Assembly (NCBI GenBank): GCA_009746045.1
Contig: RPFO01000065.1
Coordinates: 115,001-179,000, forward strand
Length of the DNA: 64,000 nt
Origin: Mesostigma viride
Lineage: Eukaryota > Streptophyta > Mesostigmatophyceae > Mesostigmatales > Mesostigmataceae
Reading direction: 5' to 3'
Position numbers and translations under genes: made by a program. Positions 63,551 to 64,000 of the stretch are shown here, piece by piece (the stretch's first letter is position 1; each line of letters opens with the position of its first letter). The notes beneath the pieces are model-generated. The model saw only the letters and a list, made by a program, of their open reading frames with translations, searched no databases and had not been told where the DNA came from.

Positions 63551-64000
63551 TCCCCCTCTATACAGCCACTCCAGCGGCGGCCAGGGAGGGCCACGTTGCA
63601 TGGTCGGTTGGCTCACGGCGCGCCTGTATTTGAGAGGACGCGTACAACTGTCGGTAGTGAGGCGATGGATCAGATTCTTCTGGTGCACGCCCTCGCTTCT
63701 GAGCATGGGGCCTGCACTGCATGCTGTGCCTCACCGTCGTCGACGCTAGTAGTACTTCTTAATCGTCATGTGATTACGCGCATCAGTCGCGTTGTAAGGC
63801 TGGGTTTCGGCTGGACGGGATACATGACTGGCCACCTCGTCGGCCGGATCATCAAGTTGTATGCATGAAAAATATTCCCTCCTGCTGACAGTCCTGATTG
63901 GCTATATAAAGAGTTGCCCTTGCGTGGCAAGTCTGGGGGGACCTGGTTTCACTGGCCCGTTGGTGCACAAGGGCTGGGACATCGTACCCCTATGGTCAAC

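Larger units (their letters stand above)
60966..64000. other. Three kilobases without a recognised gene
   Basis: AT-rich at 60970-61110 and 61320-61400, otherwise GC-rich. TATA-like words occur at 63084 (ATTATATAAG) and 63901 (GCTATATAAAGAG). ORFs are short. It might belong to an unidentified element; nothing ties it to one of the families above. Confidence 0.4.

Overview
The window looks like nuclear DNA of a chlorophycean green alga (Chlamydomonadales-like). The two recognisable host genes are eukaryotic and intron-rich with GT-AG introns. TGTAA motifs, the poly(A) signal of this algal class, lie downstream of both. The rest is dominated by RTE-type LINEs, chromodomain Ty3/gypsy elements, a Ty1/copia element, hAT and TTAA- or TA-target DNA transposons and very long microsatellites. 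The clade call is inference; no rRNA, tRNA or organelle sequence was found.

Host genes. At 2792-5202 (+) is a four-exon gene for NSE1, the RING-like subunit of the SMC5/6 complex. At 13424-18831 (-) is a five-exon gene for MAT1, the assembly subunit of the CDK-activating kinase in TFIIH; its introns hold a 40-bp minisatellite of about 40 units, an (AC)44 run and a four-copy 79-bp repeat. Two possible exons of an unrecognised minus-strand gene lie near 1.1-1.5 kb, and a broken HIRAN-domain fragment lies near 55.8 kb.

Repeats between and around the genes. From 6 to 12.3 kb there is a nest of RTE LINE 3' ends with (TTAA)n tails, a SINE-like family with the same tail, a LINE ORF1 remnant split by an hAT element with an 8-bp target duplication, and a LINE inserted into a SINE-like copy with an 11-bp duplication.

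From 19.6 to 60.9 kb the window is nested retroelement fossils. In order: a gypsy fragment split by a 1.9-kb TTAA-target element; a gypsy LTR with a primer-binding-like site; a minus-strand chromodomain gypsy; the 3' part of another gypsy, interrupted by a nearly whole 8.1-kb copia-type element with 98 percent identical LTRs; another chromodomain gypsy split by a 5.7-kb TA-target DNA transposon, with an hAT inserted at the last bases of its 3' LTR; and a gypsy with LTR, leader, gag and protease remnant. Exact target-site duplications make much of this order readable.

Most notable: (i) a conserved third ORF after pol, in the env position, in three different gypsy elements of the window; (ii) the copia-type pol, whose domains read integrase, protease, reverse transcriptase, RNase H, an order I do not know from described families; (iii) a viroplasmin/RNase H1 N-terminal-like ORF in a gypsy leader; (iv) three short hairpins near 63.4 kb whose stems stay paired although their bases differ. 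The last 3 kb (61-64 kb) has no recognised gene.
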